A DNA stretch of 64,000 bases from Lachnospiraceae bacterium Marseille-Q4251 (GTDB lineage Bacteria; Bacillota; Clostridia; Lachnospirales; Lachnospiraceae). Made by a program: the position numbers and the translations under genes. How positions within the stretch are numbered: the first letter of the stretch is position 1; every line of letters starts with the position of its first letter. The DNA is taken from assembly GCA_018223435.1 (NCBI GenBank), contig JAGTTO010000001.1:124001-188000 (forward strand), read 5' to 3'. Below are positions 17,755-26,984 of this stretch, piece by piece. The notes under the pieces were generated by a model. That model saw only the letters and a program-made list of their open reading frames with translations. It was not told where the DNA came from and ran no database searches.

Positions 17755-20484
17755 CTATTTTGTAATTTTTGCTTTTGTGGAAAGTCCTTTGCTGCGAAAC
17801 AGTTTTTTGTAGGTGTTAACTTTGTTCTTCGGTACCTTCACCACCAGCTTTTTGTAATTGTTTTTTCCCATATTGGTGAATGCCTTGCTTCCGATTTTTT
17901 TGGAGGTCAGTTTCTGCGTCTGGATCGTAAAGGAAACCATTTTTACGTCATTACAGAAAGCCTTGCTTCCGATTTTTTCTACTCTTGCCGGAAGCGTCAT
18001 TTTCCGAAGGGAAACACAATTTGCAAAGGACAGGTTTCCGATCGTTTTGACATTTTTGCCAAGAACAACCGTTGTCAGTTTCCCGCAGCCGTAGAAGGCT
18101 TTCGAACCGATGGTCGTTACACGGCTTCCCGTTTTAACTGTAGTCAATGAGGTGCAGTTCTGGAAAGCTCCTGCTCCGACCGTGGTTATATAACCGGAAA
18201 TGGTCACTTTTTTCAAGTTCTTATTATTTTTAAAAGCACCGGCAGCGATGGAGGTCACCCGATAAGTTTTTCCATTGAACTTCACCGCGGACGGGATCGT
18301 AACCATGGAAGCATTTTTATTTTTCAGCTGTTTCAGTTCTACCGTACTTGCAGTTTTCACTTTATAGACATTCTTTGTTTTGCTGTCGGTCTTCACAGTT
18401 CCCGGCTTTAAAGCCATATTGGAAGCCGATGGTTTCTGCTCGGATGGTCTCTGACCGGACGGCTTCTGATCCTGGCCGGTGGAAGCGGCTGCTTTGATCT
18501 CAAAAGTCAGACGGATGCTTCCGTAATAAGACTCGTTTCCGCTGATCGTCAACTTTGCCGTTCCTACCTTCTTGTTATTGGAATAAGAAAGGCTGTAGTC
18601 TTCTCCTGCTTTCAGTGTCTGGCTGCCAAGCTTTACTGTTACAGCCGGCGTGATTGCCTTTCCGGTGTAAGTATAGCTTGCATTGAGACCGCTTACCTTG
18701 GCTCCGGAAAGATCGATCTTATAGCGGAGTGCATTTTTCTTCGCGTACTGGACCGCATAGGAATTGTATGGCGCATAGATCGTTCCTGCCATCACATGGC
18801 TATAATTGCCAATCCAAAAATATCCTGTCCAGGTGATATCCTCGCCGATCTTTGTCACACTGGCCGGAATGGTCAGTTTTTCCAGATCATCACAGCCGTA
18901 GAACGCCTCTTTCCCAATGCTTTTAAGCCCTGGTTCGATCTCGATCTCTTCCAGATTGGTAAAATACGGAAATGCTCTTTCCGGTATTTCCGTGATACCA
19001 GAGCAAATGACCACTTTTTTTACTTTACTCTGGATCGCATGCCAGGGACCCTGCTGCGTATAGGAATATCCGCCACCCGAAGAAGCAACCGGAAAGCGGT
19101 AGCGATCCTCCGGATCCAGGAAGAGTGCACCGTTTCCATAAACAGTCAGTACGCCATTTTGAAGTTTCCAGCCGACCCCTTCTCCTGCCACATGGTACAT
19201 TTTTTTAGTTGTATTTCCGGTATTGCTGTCAATGGAATAAAAATCCACCATATTTTTATTGGAGGCATAATAAACGACTTTTTCGCCTTTTACAACCGGC
19301 TGACAGCCGCTGATCGGAGCTCCTGTGGTATATTCCTGGCTGATCCGGTTTCCTTTTCCATCAATGAAAACATAATGGAGTGTACTGCCAGCCAGAGTAT
19401 CCTCTTCCGTTCCGCTTCCTTCTGTCTCATCGTTGTATTCTTCCCAGGAAACCATAAAGCGGTTGTCATTCACCTTTGTGATTTTAACGCCCATAAAGGC
19501 TTTTCCGGATTCTGTATAATTGGTCAGTGAAATTACTTTTGTCGCTTCCTCTGTGAAATCATCCAACGGAGTCACGGTAAGATAAATATTCATGGGAAGA
19601 TTATTTTCTCTTGCCGTGTCATACTTTGTCTGATCAATGGAGGTTCCCAGACCAAGAACAGATGTATCCGAAACTTCCATGGCATCTACGCTGGCATAAC
19701 AGGGAAGCGCCCAGGAAGAGGTACGGTTTCCTCCGTACTGATACACCGAGATCCGTTTCCACTGCTTTGCTGCCGTATCATACCTGGAAAGCGTCGTGCA
19801 ACGAGAACCTTCACTCTGCTCCAGAAGATAAAGCTGGTTATCTCTCACTTTCACATACTGCGCAAAAGAATGCCAGAGATCATTATCAATGATCTCACCC
19901 GTCATGGTTTGCTGATCCACAGCGATCACCAAAAGTCCCTGATGACCCTGGCCTAAAGAGGCATCTACATACCCCTCATGTCCGGTAGCGATATAGAGAA
20001 TCCCATTGAGTTCCGTCATTTCCACACAGCCATCAAAGGGATAACGTACCTGTCCGAACTCATCACCGGCAATACCGGTAATATGCGCCGTTTCCGTTTT
20101 ATTCCAGTTCCGGTCATAGCGGATCACACGGATGACTTCCTTTGCGTCGTCTTCTCCCGTATTATTCTGGCCCTCTACCAGATAATAGCCGTCGGAGCCA
20201 TTATAAAAGCCACCCCAGAGATCCAGTTCCATAGGAATGTTCTTCTTGCTTTTGATGTTAAAATCATTATCATAATATTCAATATAGACCACATTTTCTC
20301 TGTAAAAAACTCTCATGTAGCCATCATCCAGGCTGACCAGATCCGAATATCTTTTTGGATAAACTCCACGGTTATCCCAGGCTGTGGGCAGAAGGGTGTC
20401 ATCTGCTTTCACATTTCCCGCCGGGAAAAACAGGATGCAGAACAGCAGAACCATAAGGATAAAAATATTTTTTTCTCTCTTCAT
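17755..20484 (-). CDS. Secreted BspA-type leucine-rich-repeat protein
   Basis: A 909-residue exported protein. It has a signal peptide (KREKNIFILMVLLFCILFF ending NVKADD), then about 400 residues of repeated strand-rich sequence of unknown family (possibly propeller-like). A first LRR_5/BspA block follows (ITEIPERAFPYFTNLEEIEI, IGKEAFYGCDDLEKLTIP), then an Ig-like segment (YTYTGKAITPAVTV...GEDYSLSY), a Gln/Ser/Pro linker, and a second BspA block (AGAFQNCTSLTTV, SKAFYGCGKLTTVVL). Such proteins sit at the surface and bind host or microbial ligands. No sortase motif or transmembrane anchor is seen at the C-terminus. MKREK was chosen as start because GAGGAAAG lies just upstream. Confidence 0.88.
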   Translation of the reverse strand: MKREKNIFILMVLLFCILFFPAGNVKADDTLLPTAWDNRGVYPKRYSDLVSLDDGYMRVFYRENVVYIEYYDNDFNIKSKKNIPMELDLWGGFYNGSDGYYLVEGQNNTGEDDAKEVIRVIRYDRNWNKTETAHITGIAGDEFGQVRYPFDGCVEMTELNGILYIATGHEGYVDASLGQGHQGLLVIAVDQQTMTGEIIDNDLWHSFAQYVKVRDNQLYLLEQSEGSRCTTLSRYDTAAKQWKRISVYQYGGNRTSSWALPCYASVDAMEVSDTSVLGLGTSIDQTKYDTARENNLPMNIYLTVTPLDDFTEEATKVISLTNYTESGKAFMGVKITKVNDNRFMVSWEEYNDETEGSGTEEDTLAGSTLHYVFIDGKGNRISQEYTTGAPISGCQPVVKGEKVVYYASNKNMVDFYSIDSNTGNTTKKMYHVAGEGVGWKLQNGVLTVYGNGALFLDPEDRYRFPVASSGGGYSYTQQGPWHAIQSKVKKVVICSGITEIPERAFPYFTNLEEIEIEPGLKSIGKEAFYGCDDLEKLTIPASVTKIGEDITWTGYFWIGNYSHVMAGTIYAPYNSYAVQYAKKNALRYKIDLSGAKVSGLNASYTYTGKAITPAVTVKLGSQTLKAGEDYSLSYSNNKKVGTAKLTISGNESYYGSIRLTFEIKAAASTGQDQKPSGQRPSEQKPSASNMALKPGTVKTDSKTKNVYKVKTASTVELKQLKNKNASMVTIPSAVKFNGKTYRVTSIAAGAFKNNKNLKKVTISGYITTVGAGAFQNCTSLTTVKTGSRVTTIGSKAFYGCGKLTTVVLGKNVKTIGNLSFANCVSLRKMTLPARVEKIGSKAFCNDVKMVSFTIQTQKLTSKKIGSKAFTNMGKNNYKKLVVKVPKNKVNTYKKLFRSKGLSTKAKITK

Positions 20485-20500
20485 AACTTTCCTCACTGTC

Positions 20501-20530
20501 AAAAAAGGGATGCGCCACCAGGCACACCCC
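20501..20530 (-). terminator. Terminator of the Wood-Ljungdahl gene cluster
   Basis: GGGGTGTGCC pairs with GGCGCATCCC (two G-U pairs) around TGGT, followed on the minus strand by six T. It lies 14 bases past the folD stop and marks the operon end. Confidence 0.88.
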
Positions 20531-20543
20531 TCCTAAAAATCAT

Positions 20544-21395
20544 TTATGCAAGTGTTCTTGCAGCTGCCTCTACGACATGGCCTACCAGTACAGAGGTGGT
20601 AACGCTTCCAACACCGCCGGGAACCGGAGTGATGGCGTCAACGATCGGCTCAACTTCATCAAAAGCAACGTCTCCGCAGAGTTTTCCTTCTGCGTTTACA
20701 TTGATTCCTACATCGATGATGGTCTGACCCGGAGCCACATAGGAAGCATCTACAACGCCTGCACGGCCTGCAGCCACGATCACGATATCAGCCTCTTTTA
20801 CTACGGACGGCATATCAACGGTCTTGGTGTGGCATACGGTAACGGTAGCGTTTTTCTTGATCAGCATCATAGCAGCCGGTTTACCAACTACCAGGCTTCT
20901 TCCTACAACAACTGCTTTCTTTCCGGTGCAGTCGATTCCGTAATGATCCAGAATCTCCATGCAGGCCTGCGGTGTGCAGGGCGGGAAACCTACATTCTTG
21001 CCGGTGAATACGCCAGACATGGAACCATCGGTCATGCAGTCTACATCTTTTGCCGGATCCAGAGCATTCTCGATCACAGACTGATTCAGATGTTTCGGAA
21101 GCGGACGGAACAGAAGAACGCCATGGATCTGCGGATCTTTGTTCACTTTGTCAATCACAGAAAGGAGCTCTTCCTGAGAAACGTCAGCCGGAAGAAGGAT
21201 TTTCTCACAGGCAACGCCCAGAGTCTCACAACGTTTGGTTGCTCCTCTCTCATAAGAGATATCGCTCTCATTCTCACCTACACGGATGATGCAGAGAGTG
21301 GGGTTTACACCTTTCCCCTGAAGCTCAGCAACCTGAGCTTTGATCTTTTCATTTAATGCAGCCGTTACTTCTTTACCTAAAAGTCTCTTTGCCAT
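20544..21395 (-). CDS. folD: Methylenetetrahydrofolate dehydrogenase (FolD; possible cyclohydrolase)
   Basis: A 283-residue enzyme of normal FolD length. It reduces methenyl-THF to methylene-THF in the methyl branch of the Wood-Ljungdahl pathway and may also carry cyclohydrolase activity. Visible are the substrate-site lysine region SYERGATKRCETLG, the QLPLP-like stretch here reading LLFRPLPKHLNQ, PCTPQACMEILDHYGID, and the nucleotide-binding VVGRSLVVGKPAAMML. The usual Q of the QLPLP motif is replaced here (FRPLP), and a separate FchA is encoded next door, so cyclohydrolase activity may be mainly FchA's. GAGAGGTAC precedes the ATG. Last gene of the cluster. Confidence 0.95.
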   Translation of the reverse strand: MAKRLLGKEVTAALNEKIKAQVAELQGKGVNPTLCIIRVGENESDISYERGATKRCETLGVACEKILLPADVSQEELLSVIDKVNKDPQIHGVLLFRPLPKHLNQSVIENALDPAKDVDCMTDGSMSGVFTGKNVGFPPCTPQACMEILDHYGIDCTGKKAVVVGRSLVVGKPAAMMLIKKNATVTVCHTKTVDMPSVVKEADIVIVAAGRAGVVDASYVAPGQTIIDVGINVNAEGKLCGDVAFDEVEPIVDAITPVPGGVGSVTTSVLVGHVVEAAARTLA

Positions 21396-21424
21396 TTTAT
21401 CTGTACCTCTCTTTTATCTCATTC

Positions 21425-22054
21425 TCAGCGCAGGCGTGCAGCCACACTCTGATAAATCTCTTCTGCCTTTTTGGTGTATACAGAAAGCATCTCATCTGCT
21501 TTCTTGTTCAGTTCATCAGCATACTCACGATTTTTCATGGATTTGGTATTGATGAACACATTCAGGGAAGCTCCCTCAAGAGCAGCTTTACAGAACGTTG
21601 CACCAACGCCGGCATCGCTGATCGCCAGAGTAGAACCTTTCTCAGCAAACACTTCGATCAGGTCAATGGCTTCACAGCATCTCTCCATGATTTCCATGGG
21701 TACAGAGCAGGCATCTTTGAGAACGATCTCCATGACACGAGCTTTCTCAGCCTTCTCTTCCTCGGTGTTTCTTGGCATACCATATGCTTTGGAAAGGGGC
21801 TCGAAGACCTCTGCATCTCTCTCAATGAGATGAAGAAGCTCTTTCTGAAGAGCATCTGCCTTTCCTTTCAGCTCATACATTTCCTCTTCTACATCCGCAT
21901 ATTTCTTTTTGCCGACGGTAAGGCTGCCTACCATGTTTCCAAGGGCAGTTCCGATGGCTCCGACCAGAGCGGAAGCTCCGCCGCCGCCGGGAACGGGTGC
22001 TTTGGATGCCAGTACTTCTACAAATTCATTGCAGGGTACAGTTGAAAATCCCAT
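21425..22054 (-). CDS. fchA: Methenyl-THF cyclohydrolase, FchA family
   Basis: A 209-residue protein of the cyclodeaminase/cyclohydrolase family, with the N-terminal pattern LASKAPVPGGGGASALVGAIGTALGNMVGSLT typical of FchA and formimino-THF cyclodeaminase. In acetogens this protein interconverts formyl-THF and methenyl-THF. The position immediately before folD in the carbonyl/methyl branch cluster supports that role over histidine or purine degradation. AGGAGG precedes the ATG at good distance. Length is normal and no odd feature is seen. Confidence 0.92.
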   Translation of the reverse strand: MGFSTVPCNEFVEVLASKAPVPGGGGASALVGAIGTALGNMVGSLTVGKKKYADVEEEMYELKGKADALQKELLHLIERDAEVFEPLSKAYGMPRNTEEEKAEKARVMEIVLKDACSVPMEIMERCCEAIDLIEVFAEKGSTLAISDAGVGATFCKAALEGASLNVFINTKSMKNREYADELNKKADEMLSVYTKKAEEIYQSVAARLR

Positions 22055-22146
22055 AATTCATACCTCCTGATTTTATAGCTTTTTAGAAACTATCCGGTTT
22101 TTCCTGACTGCGAGTCAAAATGTCTCGTGGAATGATCCCGGAGTAA

Positions 22147-22785
22147 TTACAGCTTTTTCATGGTTCCGATCGTGATATCTCCCACCACTGCCATATCCTC
22201 CGCAGAAAATGACAGTGGAAAATTATCGGAGAAAAGGATCTGAGCAGATGGTGGAAACTCATCGTCTCCGGCCCAGAGAATAAACTGGACAAAATAACCA
22301 TTGATAAACTCAAACTCATAGGAAGCATCTCCCATGGGCAGTTTTTTTGCTCCCATCCGTTCCATAACTGCACAAAAGTCTGTCAGACGATTGCCATAGG
22401 AAAACGCCAGTCTGCTGATGCATCGTCCGGTAAACTGCTGAAGATAAACGGTTCCCCAGGGCACCTCACGATAGGTAAGATACTTACCCGTCGGTGCGGC
22501 AGCTATGCCGTTGGCGATCATGCGGATCGCCATGATCTTCGCCGGCACTCCCTCCAGAATCGCCGCATACTGAGTATCTGTCTCATCAGCCCGGCGGACT
22601 TCAAATTCCGGCCAGGAAATGAGAAATTCCTTTCCCAGCATACGAAGGGTGAATACTTTTTCATCTTTATCGTAAGGAATTCCAGAACGCAGAGATGCCG
22701 TTTCCGGATCCAACGCCTGAAACTCCTCCAGATAATGGGTAAAGGGAATCCGTTCTTTGTTATCTTTTTCGTAAGGAATATTCAT
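22147..22785 (-). CDS. DUF3786-like protein of the Wood-Ljungdahl cluster
   Basis: A 212-residue soluble protein, recognised from memory as DUF3786-like. No catalytic motif, cysteine pair or metal site stands out. The first half holds DKDEKVFTLRMLGKEFLISWP and the second half a TGRCISRLAFSYGNR segment, followed by the aromatic-rich stretch YEFEFINGYFVQFILWAGDDEFP. It sits between acsV and fchA in the same operon, with short gaps and its own GAGGTAA site. A role in corrinoid protein activation, folate chemistry or assembly is possible but undefined. Relatives are known mainly from anaerobes with corrinoid or acetyl-CoA pathway genes (from recall). Confidence 0.72.
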   Translation of the reverse strand: MNIPYEKDNKERIPFTHYLEEFQALDPETASLRSGIPYDKDEKVFTLRMLGKEFLISWPEFEVRRADETDTQYAAILEGVPAKIMAIRMIANGIAAAPTGKYLTYREVPWGTVYLQQFTGRCISRLAFSYGNRLTDFCAVMERMGAKKLPMGDASYEFEFINGYFVQFILWAGDDEFPPSAQILFSDNFPLSFSAEDMAVVGDITIGTMKKL

Positions 22786-22815
22786 GTATTACCTCATCTG
22801 CTTTATCTCACTATC

Positions 22816-24738
22816 TTACTGAATACTCGGGAAAAGGCTTTTATCCGTATGAGGCACAAAACAGGCTGCCACAAACTCATCCATATAGGTGGGCACATTG
22901 CTGAGCTCAATATAGGTCATGTTCTGAGCAATTTCATATACCTTTCTTTCTGCCTCCGTTGAATACAGCATTGCGTATGCACCGGCCAGTGAAGTATTTC
23001 CAAGATAATGGTACATCTCCACAGGGATATCCGGGAACATACCAATCTCAATGGCATTGCCCATATTGATGCCGCTTCCGATACCACCCGCCACATAGAC
23101 ATTCTCGATCATGCTGATATCAAAATCACAATAGGAAAGCATCGTACGGATGGCTGAGAAAATAGCGCCCTTTGCACGGATAAAGCTGTCAATATCTGCC
23201 TCTGTCAGTTCCACATCCTTGACAGAGCCTGCCTCTTCCTCAAAGGCAATGATATAGCTTCCCATTCCAAACTCATCTCTGCGGATCCGTCTGCCCTCCC
23301 GGATGATCTGTCCTTTCGGGTTGATAACGCCGCAGCGGAACAGTTCAGCAATCATATCAATGATACCGGATCCGCAAAGACCTACCGGTTTGGTTCCCGG
23401 ATCACCGATCACCGAATACGTCGGCTCCAGTGTCTCTTTATCCAGTTTGATGGCTTCAATGGCTCCGTCTGTGGCACGCATACCACAGCTGATATCTCCA
23501 CCCTCGAAGGCAGGACCAGCGGAACATGCGCAGCTCATCAGGAAATCAGAATTTCCAAAGACAATCTCACCGTTGGTTCCGAGGTCGATAAAGATGGAGA
23601 ACTCGGGTTTATTCCAGATCATGCTGACAAAAGCGCCGGCTGTGATATCTCCGCCCACATAGCTTCCGATATTCGGAGCCAGAATGATATGGGCATCCGG
23701 ATTGACCTTCAGACCGATATCAGAGGCAAACAGCGAATTCGTTTTGAAAAATGTGGGAATATAGGGCTCCATACGAACCGGATCTGCATCCACTCCCATC
23801 AGAAGATGGTTCATCGTGGTGTTGGCGCCGATGGCGAGACGGTAAACCTGAACCGGTTTGATCTTCGCGCTGGCACACATATTCAGAATCAGCGGATTTA
23901 AAGTTTCTTTGATGATCGCATCCTGAAGCTTCTCTCTTCCACCAGGTTTTCCGGACTCGATAATACGGTTGATCACATCCGCACCATAACGGATCTGGCC
24001 GTTTCCGGCACTACCTTTTGCAAGAACTGCTCCATTCAGCATATCAATGATAATGGCGGAAACGCTGGTAGTACCAATATCAATGGCAATACCGGCCACT
24101 ACGGGCTCTTCTGATGCCGGCAGTACATCATAGACAAACACATCTTTGTCTGTCTTGCGGATGACTGCTTTCACATGAAAATCACTGGCACGGAAAACAT
24201 GTGCCATTTTCTTGATGACAGAATAAGGCACCCGGATCTTATCCATACCGGTAACCTCTTCCACAGCCCATGTAAAGCGCTCATTATCCGGCATGGTATC
24301 ATCCAGTGTCGGCGCACTCATCGTTACATCGATAACTTCCAGGTTATTTTTAAGTTCAATACCTACTTCCGCAATCTGTTCTTTCAATTCCTCAAAGATC
24401 TTAACCTCTTCCGCTGAGCTTAAGTCTGCCATTTTCATCCGGCTCTTATATGCACTGGCAATATCCGGCACCAGAACTTCCACATCATCTATGATCTTAC
24501 TGATGCAGGCCAGACGCCAGCCTGCCGCATACTCTTCATCGGAAATATGACTGGTTTTCTTTGAGTCGAGGGTGCCTCCCATAAGCTTTACCTTACATTT
24601 TCCGCAGGCTCCGTTTCCGCCGCAGGGGGCATCGATAGCTACGTTTGTTTTTCTCGCTACCTCAAGAAGGCTTTCACCGAAAGCAGCGAAGACTGTTACA
24701 TCTTCGCTGTTTTCAAACTTAAAAGTGACCTTATGCAT
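22816..24738 (-). CDS. acsV: Corrinoid activation protein: N-terminal 2Fe-2S ferredoxin, C-terminal ASKHA-type ATPase
   Basis: A 640-residue reductive activator of the corrinoid protein. The N-terminal ferredoxin domain carries a 2Fe-2S cluster with Cys39, Cys45, Cys48 (PCGGNGACGKCK) and Cys78. The rest is an ASKHA-type ATPase (DUF4445) with GIAIDIGTTSVSAIIID, FIDLGTNGEIVFG and the late VYVAGGIGSGINMGNA. When the cobalt of the corrinoid/iron-sulfur protein is oxidised from Co(I) to Co(II), this protein uses ATP and an electron donor to restore Co(I). It follows acsE by three bases, with GGAG located in the acsE end, so translation is coupled. Confidence 0.93.
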   Translation of the reverse strand: MHKVTFKFENSEDVTVFAAFGESLLEVARKTNVAIDAPCGGNGACGKCKVKLMGGTLDSKKTSHISDEEYAAGWRLACISKIIDDVEVLVPDIASAYKSRMKMADLSSAEEVKIFEELKEQIAEVGIELKNNLEVIDVTMSAPTLDDTMPDNERFTWAVEEVTGMDKIRVPYSVIKKMAHVFRASDFHVKAVIRKTDKDVFVYDVLPASEEPVVAGIAIDIGTTSVSAIIIDMLNGAVLAKGSAGNGQIRYGADVINRIIESGKPGGREKLQDAIIKETLNPLILNMCASAKIKPVQVYRLAIGANTTMNHLLMGVDADPVRMEPYIPTFFKTNSLFASDIGLKVNPDAHIILAPNIGSYVGGDITAGAFVSMIWNKPEFSIFIDLGTNGEIVFGNSDFLMSCACSAGPAFEGGDISCGMRATDGAIEAIKLDKETLEPTYSVIGDPGTKPVGLCGSGIIDMIAELFRCGVINPKGQIIREGRRIRRDEFGMGSYIIAFEEEAGSVKDVELTEADIDSFIRAKGAIFSAIRTMLSYCDFDISMIENVYVAGGIGSGINMGNAIEIGMFPDIPVEMYHYLGNTSLAGAYAMLYSTEAERKVYEIAQNMTYIELSNVPTYMDEFVAACFVPHTDKSLFPSIQ

Positions 24739-24741
24739 TTA

Positions 24742-25527
24742 TTACAGCTCCAGATAGGAATCTGCGTACAGGGTGTTTCCTTTGAATACATCACAGGATT
24801 TGATGGTCTCCATCAGACGGAGGTCATTCGGGTTTACGATAGCGGAGGTCAGACCCTGCATCATAGCCATAGCTACCAGAGCGGAATCCATGATCGGACG
24901 GATGGTCTTCGGCATACCGTTACTGTTGTTGGAAAGTCCGCCGGTGGAGTTCAGTCCCATATCAGCGAACATCTTGATGCACTCAAGAACTTCCATCTGT
25001 TTGTCCTGCATTCCTTTAACAACCAGGAACAGCGGATCGAACCAGAGATCCTCAGCTTCCATACCGTGCTCCAGACCTCTCTCCAGAAGCATCTGGCAGT
25101 AACCCATACGCTCGTCGTTGTCTTTTGCGATTCCTTCGCCGTTGCAAAGCGCGATTACGATTGCATCGTTAGCAGCTGCCAGATCAATGTTCTCGATTCT
25201 TCCTGCAGCATCAGCGGAGTTTACAATCGGTTTTCCTTTGCTTCTGTTGTAAACAGAGATACCAGCCTCGATAGCCTCTTTGTTGGAAGTATCCAGTGCC
25301 AGAGGAACGTTATCGAACTCGCCCTGAAGAAGCTGTACTGCCCATTTCATCAGGTCCGGGCCGTAACCCTCAGCCGGTCCGATGTTTACATCCAAGTAAA
25401 CAGCGCCTGCATCCAGCTGCTGTTTTGCTCTTTTCAGAATCGGCTCCGGATCTCTCTCCATAAATGCCTTGTTGACTGCCGGAGCAGTAGTGGAAAGTCT
25501 CTCACCAATCGTAACAAATTTTGCCAT
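24742..25527 (-). CDS. acsE: Methyl-THF:corrinoid/iron-sulfur protein methyltransferase
   Basis: A 261-residue TIM-barrel methyltransferase that moves the methyl group of methyl-THF to the Co(I) of the corrinoid/iron-sulfur protein. Family landmarks are GAVYLDVNIGPAEGYGPDLM, the folate-binding DTSNKEAIEAG and KPIVNSADAAGR region, and NSNGMPKTIRP with the conserved asparagine. Length matches acetogen AcsE. AAAGGAG precedes the ATG. It is placed between acsC and acsV in the cluster, the usual company for this enzyme. Confidence 0.97.
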   Translation of the reverse strand: MAKFVTIGERLSTTAPAVNKAFMERDPEPILKRAKQQLDAGAVYLDVNIGPAEGYGPDLMKWAVQLLQGEFDNVPLALDTSNKEAIEAGISVYNRSKGKPIVNSADAAGRIENIDLAAANDAIVIALCNGEGIAKDNDERMGYCQMLLERGLEHGMEAEDLWFDPLFLVVKGMQDKQMEVLECIKMFADMGLNSTGGLSNNSNGMPKTIRPIMDSALVAMAMMQGLTSAIVNPNDLRLMETIKSCDVFKGNTLYADSYLEL

Positions 25528-25559
25528 GGTTGTGTTCTCCTTTATTCTTTTTTATTTTA

Positions 25560-25592
25560 GATGCCGGCATCAGATTTTTCTGAACCGACATC
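25560..25592 (-). repeat. Intercistronic hairpin between acsC and acsE
   Basis: GATG-CGG-CAGA pairs with TCTG-CCG-CATC with small bulges around AAAA. It is not followed by a T run on the minus strand, so it is probably an mRNA-processing or stability stem rather than a terminator. Confidence 0.6.
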
Positions 25593-25605
25593 CTGCTTTT
25601 ATATC

Positions 25606-26955
25606 TTAGCCCTGCATATCCTTAAGGAATTTTACAAGCTGAACGGCCTCTCTGGGTCCAACAATGATCTCCCAGCCAGGCATTTTAGCTTCCAGATCAC
25701 CCTTCAGTACAGCAACTTTACCCGGGATAACCAGTTTGTGGTTCTTGATCTTGCCAGCAATATCCTGCTCCTCGAAGAATTTGGAGATAGAGGTAGAGGA
25801 GAATTTACCAGCTGCCCAGGAAGTCAGAACGGAAAGTCCGCCTGCATCGTTGATGATCAGGTTGCACGGTACGCCGGAACGCTCCAGCTCACCGGATACT
25901 ACGAAATATGTAAGAGCAAAGTCTACGGTGGTCAGGCAGATAGAGTTCTCATCACCGCCATTGATGGAGTAGATGCCCGGCTCAACCTTCATGGGTTTCT
26001 GCGGGTCGGTGAATACATTCTGCCTTAAACCGTACAGCGGAAGTGCGGTAGCATAGTCCATCTCTTCTACTACTACGATGGAACCGTATTTCATGGTAAA
26101 CAGAGAAGCCAGAGCTGCCTGCAGGTGTTTGTCACCGTGAGCCAGAACAGCTGCATTTACCAGAGACGGATAACCGCAGGTTCTGTTGCCATCTTTGATA
26201 GCGGCACGACGGAACTGAACAGCGATGGCATAAGCCTCTTTGATAGAGTTTTTGCCGCAGTCGATGATCAGATTCTTGTTGCCCAGTTTCTCCAGAGCTG
26301 CTACGGTATCGTAAAGCTCGTTGATGTCTTTTCCGGATACGCCAAGTGCTACGCCAGCCTCAGTAGCTACTGCGCTCATAGCCTCGTAGTTGGAAGCATC
26401 TGCACCGTTCAGGATCGGTTTCTTGTCTTTGCTTACCTCAAGGGCAGCTTTTGCAAGCTCAACATCCTTGGTATCGATGATCAGTACTCTTCCCTCGATA
26501 TCAGCTGCTTTTTTCACCAGCTCTACGAAATCTACTTTTGCATCTTCGCTGTGATTTACATATACCATCTCGGTGTACATTCTCTCACCGATACGATCAT
26601 AATCAACGGCTTTTACTTTGGCGATTTTCTCGTCAATCGTAGCCTCGTCCATGCTGTCGCACAGATGAGCGGCATATCTGGTTTTGCTCACGAAAGTTTT
26701 CTCGTGACGGAACAGAACGGTCTCGCCGCCCAGAGACTGCTCAGCATCGCCGGTACCAACTTTGATGGTTTTCATTGGCGGAGCTGTTGCCTCAGACAGG
26801 GAAGCCAGAGCGTCAGCAGAGAAATACGGACATTTGGAGAGCTCGATAGCTCCGGAAGCAACCTTCATGGAGAAAGCCATACAGGTCGGGCATCCGCATT
26901 CTTTACAGTTTTTCTTCGGTGATAATTTAAAAATATCAAGACCTTTAAGTGCCAT
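25606..26955 (-). CDS. acsC: Corrinoid/iron-sulfur protein large subunit
   Basis: A 449-residue gamma subunit of the corrinoid/iron-sulfur protein that carries the methyl group between AcsE and AcsB. The N-terminal 4Fe-4S motif is intact: Cys17, Cys20, Cys25 (NCKECGCPTCMAF) and Cys41. A TIM-barrel domain follows, then the C-terminal cobalamin-binding part (GLSVLTSWAAGKFSS onward). Length fits. AAGGAGG precedes the ATG and acsD ends 30 bases upstream. Confidence 0.97.
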   Translation of the reverse strand: MALKGLDIFKLSPKKNCKECGCPTCMAFSMKVASGAIELSKCPYFSADALASLSEATAPPMKTIKVGTGDAEQSLGGETVLFRHEKTFVSKTRYAAHLCDSMDEATIDEKIAKVKAVDYDRIGERMYTEMVYVNHSEDAKVDFVELVKKAADIEGRVLIIDTKDVELAKAALEVSKDKKPILNGADASNYEAMSAVATEAGVALGVSGKDINELYDTVAALEKLGNKNLIIDCGKNSIKEAYAIAVQFRRAAIKDGNRTCGYPSLVNAAVLAHGDKHLQAALASLFTMKYGSIVVVEEMDYATALPLYGLRQNVFTDPQKPMKVEPGIYSINGGDENSICLTTVDFALTYFVVSGELERSGVPCNLIINDAGGLSVLTSWAAGKFSSTSISKFFEEQDIAGKIKNHKLVIPGKVAVLKGDLEAKMPGWEIIVGPREAVQLVKFLKDMQG

Positions 26956-26984
26956 TATTTTATATCCTCCTTATGTAGCAACAA

